NCBI RefSeq assembly: GCF_002105155.1
Contig: NW_019029051.1
Location: forward strand, 88,351 to 152,350
Length of the DNA stretch: 64,000 nt
Direction of reading: 5' to 3'
Source of the DNA: Lobosporangium transversale
Lineage: Eukaryota; Mortierellomycota; Mortierellomycetes; Mortierellales; Mortierellaceae
The translations under genes were made by a program, and so were the position numbers. Shown piece by piece: positions 1 through 12,889 of the stretch. The first letter of the stretch is position 1. Every line of letters starts with the position of its first letter. The notes under the pieces were generated by a model that was not told the DNA's origin, made no database searches, and saw only the letters and a program-made list of their open reading frames with translations.

Positions 1-285
1 TCACTTTTTACATCATTTCTTGCCACTAATTCATGGACTCTCTTCCTTCCTCTCTCTCTCATCTTTGTCATCATCTCTTATATTCTCTGTTGACACATCT
101 CGGCTTGATTCTTTAACAGTTATTATTCATTAACTGCTAATCATCAGTCTTATTAAATAGAGTTATCTTTCCCCCTCTTATTTTCTATTTACTCTGTTAA
201 CATCTCTATAGTGTCAGAGTAAAAAAAAAAAAAAAAAAGCGATACTGAAAAGGAAAAAAAAAAAAAAAAAAAAAAAAAGATAGCA
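1..285 (+). promoter_or_regulatory. Upstream region of the UBR1 gene
   Basis: AT-rich sequence with a CT-rich patch near 45-62 and two long A tracts (about 222-238 and 256-278) directly upstream of the chosen ATG. No TATA box stands out. The A-tracts are probably 5' UTR or nucleosome-excluding sequence, which is an inference. No coding exon is evident. Confidence 0.4.
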
Positions 286-828
286 ATGTCGTCCATGGAC
301 TCTCCATTGCGCACTTACTTGCGTGACGCTGCTCGCAAGTTTGATTACATGCTCACAGATGCTGCGCAACGAGAAATCAACTCAGAGCTCTATGCTGCTC
401 TTTGGGACAACAATGACGAGTATCTCCACAACTATTTCCCTTACTTTGTTGAGGCAAGGCAGAACGGCGTCACGGTCCTAACTAACAATGGTGACGACGA
501 ATATTCCCCTTCTGCCCGTGGACAAGCTTGTGGCCACACGTTCAAAATGGGTGAAGGTGTTTTTCGCTGCAGGTAATATCCAAGCATCCCTTCCGAGATA
601 TAATATAATACACTTTTACACATTGGCTTTGTAATTCGTTGGTCTTGAGTGTGGTTGTCGTCAGAGTATTTCTTTCATAAGAGGACGCGTAACACATTTG
701 TACATCATGTGCACCCATGTGCAGCTTGTATACACTCCACTCTTTATTCAACCTCTTTTTGCACACAAGTAAACAAAACGTATTTTTTGAAGTTATGATT
801 CTAACTGCTGCTTTCTCTCCCTCTCTCT

Positions 829-862
<34 letters not shown>

Positions 863-3800
863 TATTTCTCTTATTAGAACGTGTGCTCTTGATGAGACAT
901 GCGTCTTCTGTTTGCGTTGCTTTCACGGAACAAACCACGAGGGACATGATACGTCCTTTTCTGTTAATGCAGGGGGCGGTGGTTGCTGCGACTGTGGAGA
1001 TTCGGAAGCATGGAAGGTTGATCTGGACTGCATTTATCACTCAGCAAAAAATATCCCACCAGGTGAAAATGACCCCATGGATCTTGAATATCCGCCTGAG
1101 GTAGCGGCTTCTATCCGCAAAACCATTGCTACAGTTTTGGACTTTATCATCGACACCATGACAACCTCACCTGAAAATATGAACGCCACACGTGCCAGTA
1201 AAGAACTAATCCAGCGTGATGCTGTAGAAGCCGGCAATATTGCAGGCGAAAGCACCGACCTGGAAACTATGGACTTTGCTTGTATTTTATGGAATGACGA
1301 AGATCATTCATTCACAGATGTCATCAATCGTGTTTCGGAGACGACCAATATGTCTCAGGCATATGCTAGGAAGATCGCAGAGACTGTGGACACACAGGTA
1401 TTTATTAGTGGTCTCTCAATCACAAAAAAATGTCAACGATGCACAGTCTAAACAACCAAGCCGTTTTGAGCTACATTGCCCAATATTAGCCACACTAACC
1501 AGTATTTATTGTAATGTTTCCTTGCCTCATTCAAAGGGACGTGCAATTGTCGAAATGTCGAGCGACATCCAGAGGCTTATGGATATTGCTAGCAGTTTAG
1601 CAGACATTAGTCTTGTCGTTAGTATCCGGTCAGCCAGAGAGACATTCAAGGAGCAGCTATGCGACGTTTGTATTTCCTTTTTAAAGTCGCTTGCATATGC
1701 CAAAGGAGGGGCGGTTTCGCAGAAGCAATCCTTGGCAATTCGCGAAATTATCTGTGAAGAGCTCTGTAGTGAATGGCGTCGGAAACCATACAGAAATAGC
1801 ACAGCGAGCCGGCAGGATAATGCTACAGACATAGATGATGACTTCATTGACATTGTCGGTGTTAATCCTGAGGATGAGGCAAGAGCATCCATGACGCATG
1901 GCTTGGATATTAGTGGAGACATGGACACCACATCCTCGCACATTGGAGAACCATCCAGTCGCTTGCCTTCTGCTCTCAGCCGAGACACTGATGCAGAGAT
2001 GGCGCCAGCGGGTAGTGAAGACGATAGTCCTATGCAGGGGATAAGCTTCAACAGTATGGATCAACAACATTCTGACCCTCTCGCCAGGAGTGCTCGAGCA
2101 GGTCCTCCCCGTCGCAAATTGCGGATAGACTGGCTTCTTTTGCTTGATCTTAAATTCTGGAAACTGCCACGTGCGAATCTCCGTGAAGTATACATCGGAA
2201 CTTTGGTACTCAGTCCAAAATACAAAAAATTCATGGGTAGGACGCAGACACTACAAAGGAGAAGAGAAACATCAAAGCTGCAGCATATTTCAATCATTTG
2301 CTCATATTGGCTGATACAATATATATTGGTTTCAACTAAATTTTAGCTGTGCGTTTCGCCTTCAATTATCTCAAGATTGCACATTCCTTCCTTGTTGTGG
2401 ACCGTGAGCCTGAACTTTCCATTATCCTCTTCTCAGTTCAGCTCTTCACTGTCCCAACTATTGCAGAGATGCTGGCCCGAGAGCATAATTTTATCTATAT
2501 CCTCTGCCAGATCCTAATTACATTTTTCCAAGGACCAAATTACACAGGTGGTCCTATTAACTGTAATTTGCCACCATTCGAGAATCGTCGTTATTTCCAC
2601 ATCTTCCATGATTTCCGCTACATCTTGGCTAACGATGCTGTGAAGCAGATTGTCGCCAATCGTCCTGCTTATCAAGCTCAGATGATTGAATGTCTCAATA
2701 TGTTCCAAGGAATGCATCCCAACACACGTTATTCAATCGATCATATTGAGTTCGAAGCTAACACATGGGTCAATGCGTTCAACGTGACATTGCAGTTGTA
2801 CAAATGCTGTCGGCAGTTTTCAGATTGCTTCTCATCCAGTCCTGCTGTTCTAACCCAGGTTCTTGCCCGAACCGTGAAAAAGTTATATGAATGGTGTGAT
2901 AAGCATGAAGAAGAGATGGCCGTAAACGAGGAGGCTCAGCAGCAGCAGCAGCAGCAATTACAAACTCATCATACACAAGACCCTACACCTGTGGACGTTG
3001 GTGGCATTCAAGCTGTGCAGCCATCCACACACCATGGCCCTATCGCTGGAGCTACGTCCACTTCTACTACATCTACATCCCCCCCAATTCGCCGCACACA
3101 AGTGCATCTTATCACCATGCCAACTACCCCACCTTTAACTTACGAGGTGATTGAATATAAGGTATCTGCACAGCCTGTTGCATTCCACCATCCTTTGCAT
3201 TGGTTTTTGGCGGATCTACTAGAGAATGTAGAATTTTTGGATGCAGAGGAACTACAGAAGATTGGATACAACTCATTTCGCGACATGATGATTCAGTTTG
3301 TTGGAAATGAAGGTGATTCTGAAGAAAAATGCTTGTTCAAGTTAAGAGAGATATTCGATTACCCACTTCGAGGTAAGAACTTTCGTTGACTCTATTTTCT
3401 GGGTATTTAGAGTTTATTTTAGTCCAAGCCTAATCAGTATTGTATAACTTTGAATAGTGTGTGTGTTGATGGCCCAGATCAAAGCCAACGTCTGGGTTCG
3501 TAATGGATTTGTCATTCGTACCCAAGCCCAATACTATCGCGAGGTTTCGCTCCGAGAGAACACATACGACTCTGATATCTTCTTACTACAAATTGCCATG
3601 GTCCTATTTGACCCGGAGCACTTCCTCGTGACAGCGCTTGATAGGTTCGAGCTCATGCAGTGGTTTTCAGGTCAACGAGAGCATAGTACATACGATCTGC
3701 TACAGATTGTCTTTATGGCTGAGGAACTGTTGACGCTTCTAATTGTTTGTGTCTCGGATCGTGTCAGTGCTGCGGGATTCAGCGTTGAGCAGGAAATAAG

Positions 3801-6800
3801 GCGTGAAATTGTTCATGGCCTCTGCTTGAAGCCCATTGCATACTCTGAGCTTACCAAGCGCATTCCGGAGCGTCTGACAGAGCACGTCAAGTTTGATGAT
3901 ATCCTTAAAGAACTTGCCAGCTATCGTGCGCCGGACGGAATTACAGATCATGGACTGTACGAGTTGAAAGATCAGTTTTTTGACGAGGTGGACCCTTACT
4001 TTATTCATTTTTCGCGTAATAACAGCGAGGAAGCTGAAGAGATTCTGAAGAGCCGCATTATCAAGAAGAGTGGCAACAAGATTAAAGCCCCCCAGATCCT
4101 TCCAAAACTCTCGAAGATCGAGCGTGGACCGTTCCAGAACCTTGGCAACATGATGCACACCAAAGCGATGACCCAGATCCTATTCTATACCTTCTGGAAT
4201 GTCAAAGCCGAACCAAAGATCAAATCAGATACTATTATCGATCAGGCTGCGTATATGATGCAGATTGCTATCTTAGATCCTAACAATGATCATGCACGCA
4301 GCCTTGCTCAAGGTCATGGCGCCGAGTCATCTGGTCTCGGCATGGGAGGATTTATGAGACACGCTACATTTGAAAAGTTCCCTGTTATCAATGGAAACGA
4401 AAGAGACAGACTCACATTGCTTTCAATTTTGATCAAACGTGCAGATGATCCAACCTATAAGAGCATTCATCCCAAACTGAACTTCGTGCTGAACAAATTT
4501 GAAGAGCTGGGGTCCATGGAAGCAAAGACCATTGTAGGCCAATGGAAGGCGTCTAAGGGTCTGTCTGAAAGTGAAGACTCCGGGATGAGCGAGATGGAGG
4601 AAGCAGAACGTAGGAAAAAGGCAAACTTGGAGCGTCAAGCAAAGATCATGGCTCAGTTTGCACAGCAACAGCAAACCTTCATGTCACAAAATGAAAACTT
4701 GTACGACTCGGACGACTCGGATGACGCAAAGTCTATGAACGAGGATGGGGAGAGCATTGAGCTTGGCGCTCAAAAGATTGCAGAGACTACGTGGCAGTAC
4801 CCTACCGGCACTTGTATTGTGTGTACTGAGGAGATGACTCAATCTAGTGAATATGGAATGCTTGCCTATGTCCAGCCCTCTCATGTCCTTCGCCACACAC
4901 CGATGGAGGATCCACAGTTTTTGCTAGAGTCAGTCGTATCTCCATTGAGTCTGGATGTATCTGCCACATCAATCCGTCCTTTCGGAATTGCGTCCAACTT
5001 CGAAAAGCATGCCAACAACTTTAAAATGCCAGAAGTATCTAATTCCAATCCCTTGGATTTGGGCAAAAACAAGCAGACATCTACGACATCAGTTCCTCCA
5101 CCATATAGACCTCAGAATGTTGCAAGAGGATTTCCCATTCCCTCCCATCGACGCGGTCTATACACATCAAGTTGTGGACATCTCATGCATATCAGCTGCT
5201 TCGACACCTATGTCCGCTCCTTGCAGCAACGTCATGAAGCTCAGCATAACCGGAATCATCCGGAAGATCCTTCCCAGCGTGAATACATGTGTCCGCTCTG
5301 CAAATCACTCGGCAATTTGCTGCTCCCGATCATTTGGAAGGGCAAGAAACAAACATATCCTGGTGTATTGATTTCGTCCGACAATAGTACCTCGCAGGAT
5401 TGGCTTAAGACTGGTGCAATCTCTGTTCTGACTCAGCTCTCAGCAGACGTACAAGATGCGACAATCAAAGTTGAGGCAGAATCTTCTAATCGACATCAAC
5501 GCTCTGGTGAACCCTCAGGCTTCAATGTTCGTCGGAGAGATAGTCGGACTCAAAGCGTAATGGGGATGGTACAAGGGTTTATTCGCGGATCCAATCTTCC
5601 TGGCGGATTTATGCGGAACAACCCAGGCACAGCGCCCATAGTCTTCCCAGCAGACATGGGCATGTATCCGCAGGGGGGCTACGCCGGTTTATCTTCCACA
5701 GTACTGGGTACACATGGCATTGATCCTAAGGAATTAGATCCCATCAAGATCATGTACTTGAGACTAGCAGAAGTTTTCCAGATGAATCACAAGAATCTTT
5801 TGCGCCCAGAAGAGTTTTTGGCTTATAGTCAGAGTCCTAGTCAACTGGGTGAAGTCGATGTGATGTGGGAGGCATTTGCTTATACGATCTCATGTGTAGA
5901 GATCACCCAGCGCGGTGTCAATGCTGCCAATGGCACCTCTACTCTGATTGCAGGTATTCAGCAACAAACGCTGACATTACTCCGCATGATGGCCGACACG
6001 ATTCTTTCCTATACATCCATGATGGTCAACCGACCTGAAAATCGACTTCGCTTGGCTCAACTCAGCTGGGAGCGTCTTGCAAAGATTCTGCAAGGTCATG
6101 CAGCGCTAGACCAAAAAGACACAGCATCGCTCCAGCTTGTGAAGCCTTTGCTGATGGAGGATCCCTTCTTTATCCTAACGGAGTTGGCATTACATTCTCT
6201 TCCAGGGGATGTCGAGCCGGGTCACCTCCTTGAAATATTATTGATGGCGGAGGTTGTCAAGACTGTTATTTCATTTGCTACGTCAGATGTTGATAAATTG
6301 ATTGCTGCAGAACCCAGGATTTCCGCATATACAGAGCACACGCTTGCCCCGTTGAACCCTACTGACTCAGCAGCATGGAAGACGTTTATTTTAGCTACAA
6401 TGAAAAGCCTTGAGATGCCAGAAGAGCAGATGAACAGTTTTCTGGACAAGATGCCTGATCGCCTGTTTTTGAAGCTTTTGAAGACCTATGTACTTCCTTT
6501 CCTGCGAAAGAGCGCACTGCTATTCGATGCGCGCTATGGTGTCCTTTTCCCAGAAACGCAGCCTGCCATGTCAACAGCAGAACCCTTGGATGATGAATAT
6601 TCACGTCTTGCGGCTCTTCTTCACCTACCTGAGCTCTTGCCCTTGTGCACAAAATGGATTGAAGATGATTTATTAAAAAGTATTATGGATGCTTGGTGCC
6701 AGGATGCCGTCAAGCTGGCAGGAGCGCCATCTGGATCGCTTGGATCTGAGACTGCCTCAGCTAAAGTTGGTGCTCAAGCAACGTCTTTATCGCTTACTTC

Positions 6801-7526
6801 TTCATCCTCTTCCTCTGCAGTGGCATCAACTTCATCAGCAGCAGCAGCAACGAGAGCGTCCTATATCCACCTCTCAATTGGACTGAATCATCCAGCCATT
6901 TATGAGCTTGTTGGATTACCGCGGCGTCTAGATTCTCTGTTTGAGCAGAGTATCAAGTACGTCTGCCCCAAGTGTAACACTGTGCCGCACGATCCTGCGT
7001 TGTGTCTTTGCTGTGGAACCATCGTATGCAGTCAAAGCTTCTGTTGCTTAGAAGGCCTTGACAGTGAAGGCCGTGGTGAGTGTAACACTCATGCATCAAC
7101 GTAAGTTCTTTATCCTTTTCTTTTTCTTTTTATTTTTATTTTTTTTTTAGTGCTACACATTTTCATAGTTCCTCATGCTGTGTTGTCATTGTCATGCACA
7201 ATACTAACTGTCTACTGATCTTCTTTATTATGATTGTTAATTATTATACTGGAACTGTTAGTTGTACGGGGCCTGTTGGCATTTATCTGTTGATCAAAAA
7301 GTGTGTGATCTTATTGCTTCATGTGCGAAACGGATGTTTTCACCCAGCCCCATTCCTGGACGAACACGGAGAAGCAGATCTGGGTCTAAGGCGAGGGCGT
7401 CCCCAGTTCCTGAATCAAATGCGGTATGATGATCTTAGGAGACTTTGGCTGACCCATGGCATTCCGATCCATGTCGCGCGTAAGATTGAGCAGTCGTATG
7501 ATATCGGAGGATGGCTTACATTGTAG
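286..7526 (+). CDS. UBR1: E3 ubiquitin-protein ligase UBR1 (N-recognin)
   Basis: Six exons: 286-572, 878-1397, 1537-2236, 2347-3372, 3458-7100 and 7262-7526. All introns are GT-AG, and the total of 6,441 nt gives exactly 2,146 aa plus stop. The UBR box (about residues 82-151) starts with CGHTFKMGEGVFRC and continues across intron 1 with Cys/His pairs and CCDCGD. A ClpS-like N-domain follows, with the start LWNDEDHSF and the end VDTQGR. A RING-H2 lies near residues 1297-1458 (CIVC at 4813, CGHLMH, CPLC near 5290). The C-terminal cap has two CxxC pairs and FLDEHGEADLGLRRGRP. UBR1 proteins bind destabilising N-termini (type 1 through the UBR box, type 2 through the ClpS-like domain) and ubiquitinate the substrate with an E2 in the cytosol and nucleus. 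Length is slightly above yeast UBR1 (about 1,950 aa). Low-complexity Gln and Ser/Ala runs lie near 2935-2955 and 6790-6850. It looks intact, and the only uncertainty is the exact start. Confidence 0.95.
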
Positions 7527-7605
7527 AAAAGATGGTAATATAAAAGATAATATAAAGATATATAAAGATAATATAAATAAATTATAGGCGGATCAAAAGT
7601 CCTTT

Positions 7606-8304
7606 TTATTTTATTTTCTCGTTGTCACTGTCCTTCATGATATTATTTAAGAATGCTTTGATTGCTTCAAAGTAGCCAGGCTTCAAACAAGTGTCATTAT
7701 GTGTTCCGTTCGGGAATTCTCGCCAGACAACTTCACCTGTAGTATCCAAAAGTCGATGCAACTCCATCATATGTGCTGGTGGAACAAGTTCATCTTTTTT
7801 CCCTGATAGGAATAAGACGGGTAACCGCGATATATACTGAATCATTTGCTCAGAGTTCCAGATTTGATGGCAAAGGAACGAAAGAGCGCTGATCATTGGC
7901 AAAACATGGGGAATAACTTTTGGCTGTCAAAGAAAGGAAAAAGATTATTTATATGTGGACATATTTTGAAACATGAATGTAATCTGTGATTGATCTCTTA
8001 CCAGGCTCAGGAAAGTGTTTTCAATGATCAGTCCTGAAAATTGATCTTGATTCTTTGCAACAATGTCGATGGAGACGGCTCCTCCAATTGATTGTCCGTA
8101 AGCGATCAACTTTGTCTCTGATAGAACAGGATGCCCTTTGATATAATTCAATGCAGTCTACAGAAAAAGAAGGTCAGTAAAGGAAGAAAGACAAGTATAA
8201 CATTGATATGAAGCTGTATGTCTGTCTTTTTTTTTTTTTTTTTTACCTTGGCATCAATCTTAAGACCTTTTTCTGTGGGACTTCCTTCACTTAATCCATA
8301 TCTG

Positions 8305-8337
<33 letters not shown>

Positions 8338-8918
8338 AAAGGCTGAATCCCAGAAAAAAAAAAAAAAAAAATCCAAATCATACCCACGATAGGAGAGCAT
8401 GAAGACATTGCATCCAAACTGTCTGTAGAAAACATCCGCAATAGACAAACGATGTCCCATATTTCCAGCATTGGCCTAAAAGTAACAGTAAAACCAAAAG
8501 GTTAGGATTCTTGGGCATAAGAATTAGATCAGTTCATTTCGAGGTGCTTTCTTACATGAAGAAATAGAATAGTCGGTCGTTTCCGTGCAACAAGATCGTC
8601 TGATTGTTTGATCAAGTATGCTTTTATCTTGACCTCATCTGATGTCACCAAAGTCAAATCTTCATATGGCAAACCATACTGTGATGGTTTTATAACCTAT
8701 GTTTTAAAAGATGAATATTAGAAAAAGAAGGATTTAAAAAGCTCAATGAGAAATATTTTTATCGGGCATATTTTTACATGTGTCCTCGATCCTTCCGGAA
8801 AATTGGCAGGGTATATAATTTCGCATTGAAAATGATAGAGAAGTGCTCCTCCGCTGAGGATTGCAACTGCTGCCGCACCCAATGAGTAAGACAGGTACCA
8901 AGGAAGATAGGATGACAT
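7606..8918 (-). CDS. BEM46: BEM46/ABHD13-like alpha/beta hydrolase
   Basis: Six exons on the minus strand: 8918-8778, 8696-8556, 8475-8384, 8301-8247, 8157-8002 and 7923-7606. They total 903 nt, or 300 aa, with GT-AG junctions throughout. An N-terminal hydrophobic segment (about residues 11-30) suggests a membrane anchor. It is followed by the BEM46-type YPANFPEGSR and GLPYEDLTL motifs. The catalytic serine sits in GQSIGGA (GxSxG), the acid in SGKKDELVP and the histidine in PNGTHND, so the triad is complete. BEM46 proteins are membrane-associated serine hydrolases linked to polarity in other fungi, with the substrate poorly defined. The intron before exon 4 has a run of about 30 T immediately before its CAG acceptor. 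The 3' end lies 79 bp from the convergent UBR1 stop. Confidence 0.92.
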
Positions 8919-9387
8919 TGTCTGACTTTGTTTCTGTCCTGAAGAGGAAAAAGGAATCCGAGGCTGGGAGAGAAAGGAAACACAGCAAACACACAAAAAA
9001 AAGAAAGAAAGAAATAATGGCTTTAGTGTAAAGAGTTGAGTGCAGTCTTTAATAAAACATGAAGCGATTGTTAGTTTTGAGAAGACATGAAATATGAAGA
9101 TGAATGAATGAAAAGACAAATGAAAAGAATTGATGAGTAATTAGAAGAAAAGTGGAAACAGAAGCTTTTGAATCATTTTGCTGTGACACACACGCCACTT
9201 TTTTTTTTTTTTTTTTTTTTTTTTTCCTTGTCTGTCGCCTGTCTTTCGTCAAAGATTGGATTGTTTGTTTATATTACAGGTTAAATGCAATGGGAAATAA
9301 ACATGCCTAAATTCAGCTACTCTGCTATCTTCCAATTCTATGCTTTATTCATCCTTGGCCGGAAAGACTTTTCGCGCCCCTCCCTGT
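8919..9387 (-). promoter_or_regulatory. Intergenic region upstream of the BEM46-like gene
   Basis: This 469-bp region separates the gamma-tubulin stop from the hydrolase start, both genes being on the minus strand. It holds a T tract of about 27 bases near 9199-9225 and otherwise AT-rich sequence. It must contain the hydrolase promoter and the gamma-tubulin 3' end. No further gene is seen. Confidence 0.4.
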
Positions 9388-9581
9388 TTATTGTCCATAA
9401 TTCACATAGTCTGGATTCTCGCACGCCTCGTACTCATTGATCAGATCCTGAACCACCTCCCTGGAGTCATCAAACTCCTCTAACCCATCTCTGAACAAAG
9501 ATCCTTGACGATATGGCTCCAAGAATGCATTTCGTTTCCTTAACTTGTCAAATTGGTCGCATGTCCTTTGAAAAAGCTGCA

Positions 9582-9622
<41 letters not shown>

Positions 9623-11476
9623 AATGTTTAGTAGTCCGGTTCCTCTGATCTCCAGCTTTTTGAAAGTAGATAAGAGCGATTGAACGTTTAAAAAAAAAAA
9701 AAAAAAAGAGAGGGAGGAAGACATACGGATGCGATACTCGTATGATTTGCCAACATGAGACCGCTCACACGATGAGGAGTTTGTACGTATGGCGATTTCT
9801 TAGTTAGTGCTACTTGAATACTTGCAGGACCCCAAGGAATAAACGAGGCCAATCGCCTTTCTCTTATTCGTAATAGTGATTTGTGGACCTAGGAGTAGAT
9901 TTGATAATGACAATATTATTTTAGTCGTATCCACTTCAGAATTCAAATCAAAAAACTGTCGTACATCCTATAAATCAAAGTGATCCACAGATTCCATACA
10001 TCGGTTGGATCAGCTTCTCCTTGAATAATATTTAAAATGGAGACATAGCAACTTTTTTTAGAAGGTGTTGTAGAAACCATCCTGTTCTTGGGTTGCAATA
10101 GACGCCTCATCACATCAAGGACTGTTGTCTTTCGGACAGATTTAGTTTGGTCGATTCCATCGCTCGTGAAGGGTGTATAGGATGTTTGAAGGAAATGACA
10201 CTTCGGTGTTGGGATCAAAGATGCAATCATGCCCACAAGATCATTGTTCATGTACCCTGGATACCGCAATGTGGTTGTACTAGCTGACATCACTGTTGAA
10301 ACCTATAAAGAAAATTTTAGTTCCCAAGAGTTTGTTAGTTAGACACATTGATGTTCTATCCATCCCATTCAAGTTTGAAGAAAATTGAGTCCAACCCGAA
10401 AAGATTGCCTATCTCTATTTTTTTTTTTTTTTTTACCAGCTGGTTCGTCTGGGCAAACGTTGGATTGGCAATATGCAATCGGTCACACGCAATCCTCGTC
10501 AACGCAGCATTATCGAGTACAACTACACAGTCAGCATTTTGTGTTAAGCGCTTTAAGCTAAGCATGCTGTTGTAAGGTTGTACCACGACATCAGACATTT
10601 CTTCGTTGTTAGGGAAAACAGAGTAAGTCTGGATCAACTTCTTTGGGTATCGATCATTCAGTCTTTCGAGCAAGTATGAGCCCAATCCAGATCCTGTTCC
10701 ACCTGCAATCGAATGCAGTAGCATAAATCCCTCTAGTGAATCACTCCCGTCTGCTTCCCTGTCCAGTTTTTCTAAAATCTCCTCGGACTCACGCTCTCCT
10801 GCTCCATAACCAAGGGACCAATTGTTTCCTGCTCCGCCCCCATCTTTGGAGAGAAAAATGTTTTCGGGATTATAAAGGTTGGCATATGCCGATGTAGTAA
10901 TAGTTGTGATAACCTAAAGAAAAAAAATAAAAATAAAAAAAAAAAAAGATAGGGTTAATCGCCTATCTTATTCATTTTTTTTACTTAGACCTCTTCAAAC
11001 ATGGCTGGTTATAAATTTGCACATACTCTGGGTTCCAGATCTAGGAGAATGGCTCGTGGGATGTAATGCTCGTCGTCAGCCTTAAAAGACGAAAAAAATA
11101 AAAATAAAAATAAAAATAAAAAATGGTCCATTTAGAGATTGAAACAAAATACTGATGAATCATTGTTCAGATCTTTCCCGAAAGAATTTGGTCTCACATT
11201 CATACTTGGTAAAAGAATACATCTTTTCGGTCTCCTGTTTCTGAAGCGAAATCTTCCAAGGTTCCATCGCGACTAATCCCATGCTCAGCACACAGTTGAG
11301 CCCAGAATTCTTGTCCAACTACCAAAAAAGAAAAAAAGGTACTGTATTCATTAAACCCAAATCAGGAAGAAAAAAAAAATAGAAAGAAAGAAAGAAAGAG
11401 AACGAAGTTATATTTTCCGAATATTACTTTGGTTGCCGCATTGCCCAGCCTGAATAGTGATGATTTCGCGTGGCAT
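9388..11476 (-). CDS. TUB4: Gamma-tubulin
   Basis: Seven exons on the minus strand: 11476-11428, 11318-11206, 11080-11027, 10913-10437, 10302-10000, 9888-9727 and 9576-9388. They sum to 1,347 nt, or 448 aa, with all GT-AG introns. The start [16 protein letters not shown] is the canonical gamma-tubulin N-terminus. The tubulin signature GGTGSGLGS and the gamma-specific [10 protein letters not shown] and [13 protein letters not shown] are in exon 4. The end reads [21 protein letters not shown]. Gamma-tubulin forms the ring or small complex with GCP proteins and nucleates microtubules at spindle pole bodies. The length matches the family (about 450 aa) and no break is seen. A decayed partial copy lies just upstream at 12.9-13.6 kb. 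Confidence 0.95.
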
Positions 11477-12386
11477 GTTGTTTGTTCTGCAAGATACTAG
11501 AGACGTACAATTAAAAGAGATCACCAAGCTGAAGCCAGACATTTCTTACTTGTTTCACGTGCACACTCGTGAACTCCGCCACCCTTCTTGTTTCCTATCG
11601 TCCTTGGTCACAATCACCTCCATATTATCCATTCAATTCATCCTTCTTAGTGATCATGCCTTCGAGATATAAAAGTTCATCGACACTGGCCCTCCCTTCA
11701 GCTATTCATCCTTATTTTTGATCCATTAGCCCCTACATATTGCACTCTCTATAGCAACTTGCTTTATTTCTTTTTATTGTCCTTTCACCTTCTTGTCTAT
11801 CCAAAAAAAAAAAAAAAAAAAAAAAACATGAATGCTTTAGAAACAAAAGAGTTAATGCAGCAATGTTCAAAACTCAGCTGCTTTATGAGAAATTTATAAT
11901 GGATGTCAAGATTGTAAGAGGCATTGTGAGAAACATTTGCATGTATGCAGAAATTACGGAGGAGAATAACGATAGCAGGTGATAGGCTTCGACCTCTCTC
12001 TTACACCAAAGGACATGTCGTCCTTCTTGCGTACTATGTTGACACGTCAGACTTCCTTAAAAACATAACACCGAAACTCGTCTTATTTGACATAGTCGAG
12101 TAGGGAAGATAAGGAATCAGCTTTATCGTTGTTTAATGAGGATAGTCAAGGAGCGCAAGTGTATTGTTGCAATGTCCTTGTTATTCTCGTCGGAAGGAAG
12201 TGATAAATATGAATCAGATTTGTTCTCGCCTCGAAAAGCCGTCTTCAAGACACCACCGCCTGAATCATCACAGCATCTACTAGACTATCCTGTTCTGGGG
12301 AAAATGTGCCATTCACCATCAAAATCATTTTGCACCGTCTCCAGTCAACCCTCTTCTGTTTTGGAAGGAGGCGTCGTTATAGCCCG
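11477..12386. other. Intergenic region upstream of gamma-tubulin
   Basis: It holds the presumed gamma-tubulin promoter and a tract of about 24 A near 11802-11826. The longest frames (11457-11672 and 12136-12402) match nothing I recognise and lack splice context. Part of 11930-11995 resembles sequence near 13610-13720 upstream of the gamma-tubulin pseudogene, which suggests the duplication included upstream DNA. Confidence 0.4.
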
Positions 12387-12526
12387 TTTCATTTGGTCAT
12401 GATACCTTATATTTTTTGAATACTTTCGAGTGTATTGTTGCAAGTCCGTCACGTAGTGAAATGCCACCAGAACAATTCAATCATCGTTTTTAGATTAAAA
12501 ATATAAGGTATCATGACCAAATGAAA
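12387..12526. repeat. 140-bp hairpin element with perfect 30-bp inverted ends
   Basis: The sequence 12387-12416 is repeated as its exact reverse complement at 12497-12526, around an 80-bp loop. The core is TTTGGTCATGATACCTTAT. Such terminal inverted repeats fit a small non-autonomous DNA transposon. I cannot see a clean target-site duplication, so a foldback or structured regulatory element remains possible. It lies between gamma-tubulin and its pseudogene. Confidence 0.6.
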
Positions 12527-12889
12527 TTGGCGATATATTGACACATCAATCCTTAAAACCCAACTTTCTTTTGACTTGCCACCTTCTTTTAGTAGGAACA
12601 TCAATACAAGGAGAAGAGTCCATTAAAGTAGAGTGTACGACTGGTAGAAAAGAGAAACAGTTTTCTTTACAACGTTGAAACACATACTGACTTTCTGGTA
12701 GTTCTCTCCTAATGACGATTGTACACATGCATGTCAATTATTCTGAGTTGTGATGGTCCATCCAGAAACCTTTATTTCAGGTTGACTCTCAATGCTCTTT
12801 GTCCTCTTTTTTTTTTAATAAGAATACCTTACTTATTAATGGCTAGAATACCTTATCTACTGATGGTAAGAAGCCGGAGATAAATATCT
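12527..12889. other. Unassigned sequence before the gamma-tubulin pseudogene
   Basis: No supported gene is present. A 63-codon minus-strand frame (12546-12737) is not recognisable. It may be the heavily decayed 3' part of the neighbouring gamma-tubulin pseudogene, but I could not align it convincingly. Confidence 0.25.

Noticed and set aside
717-1451. Long plus-strand frame that includes intron 1 of UBR1
   Set aside because: Only the part from 878 onward is exon 2. The upstream part is intron with a T tract and does not encode UBR sequence.
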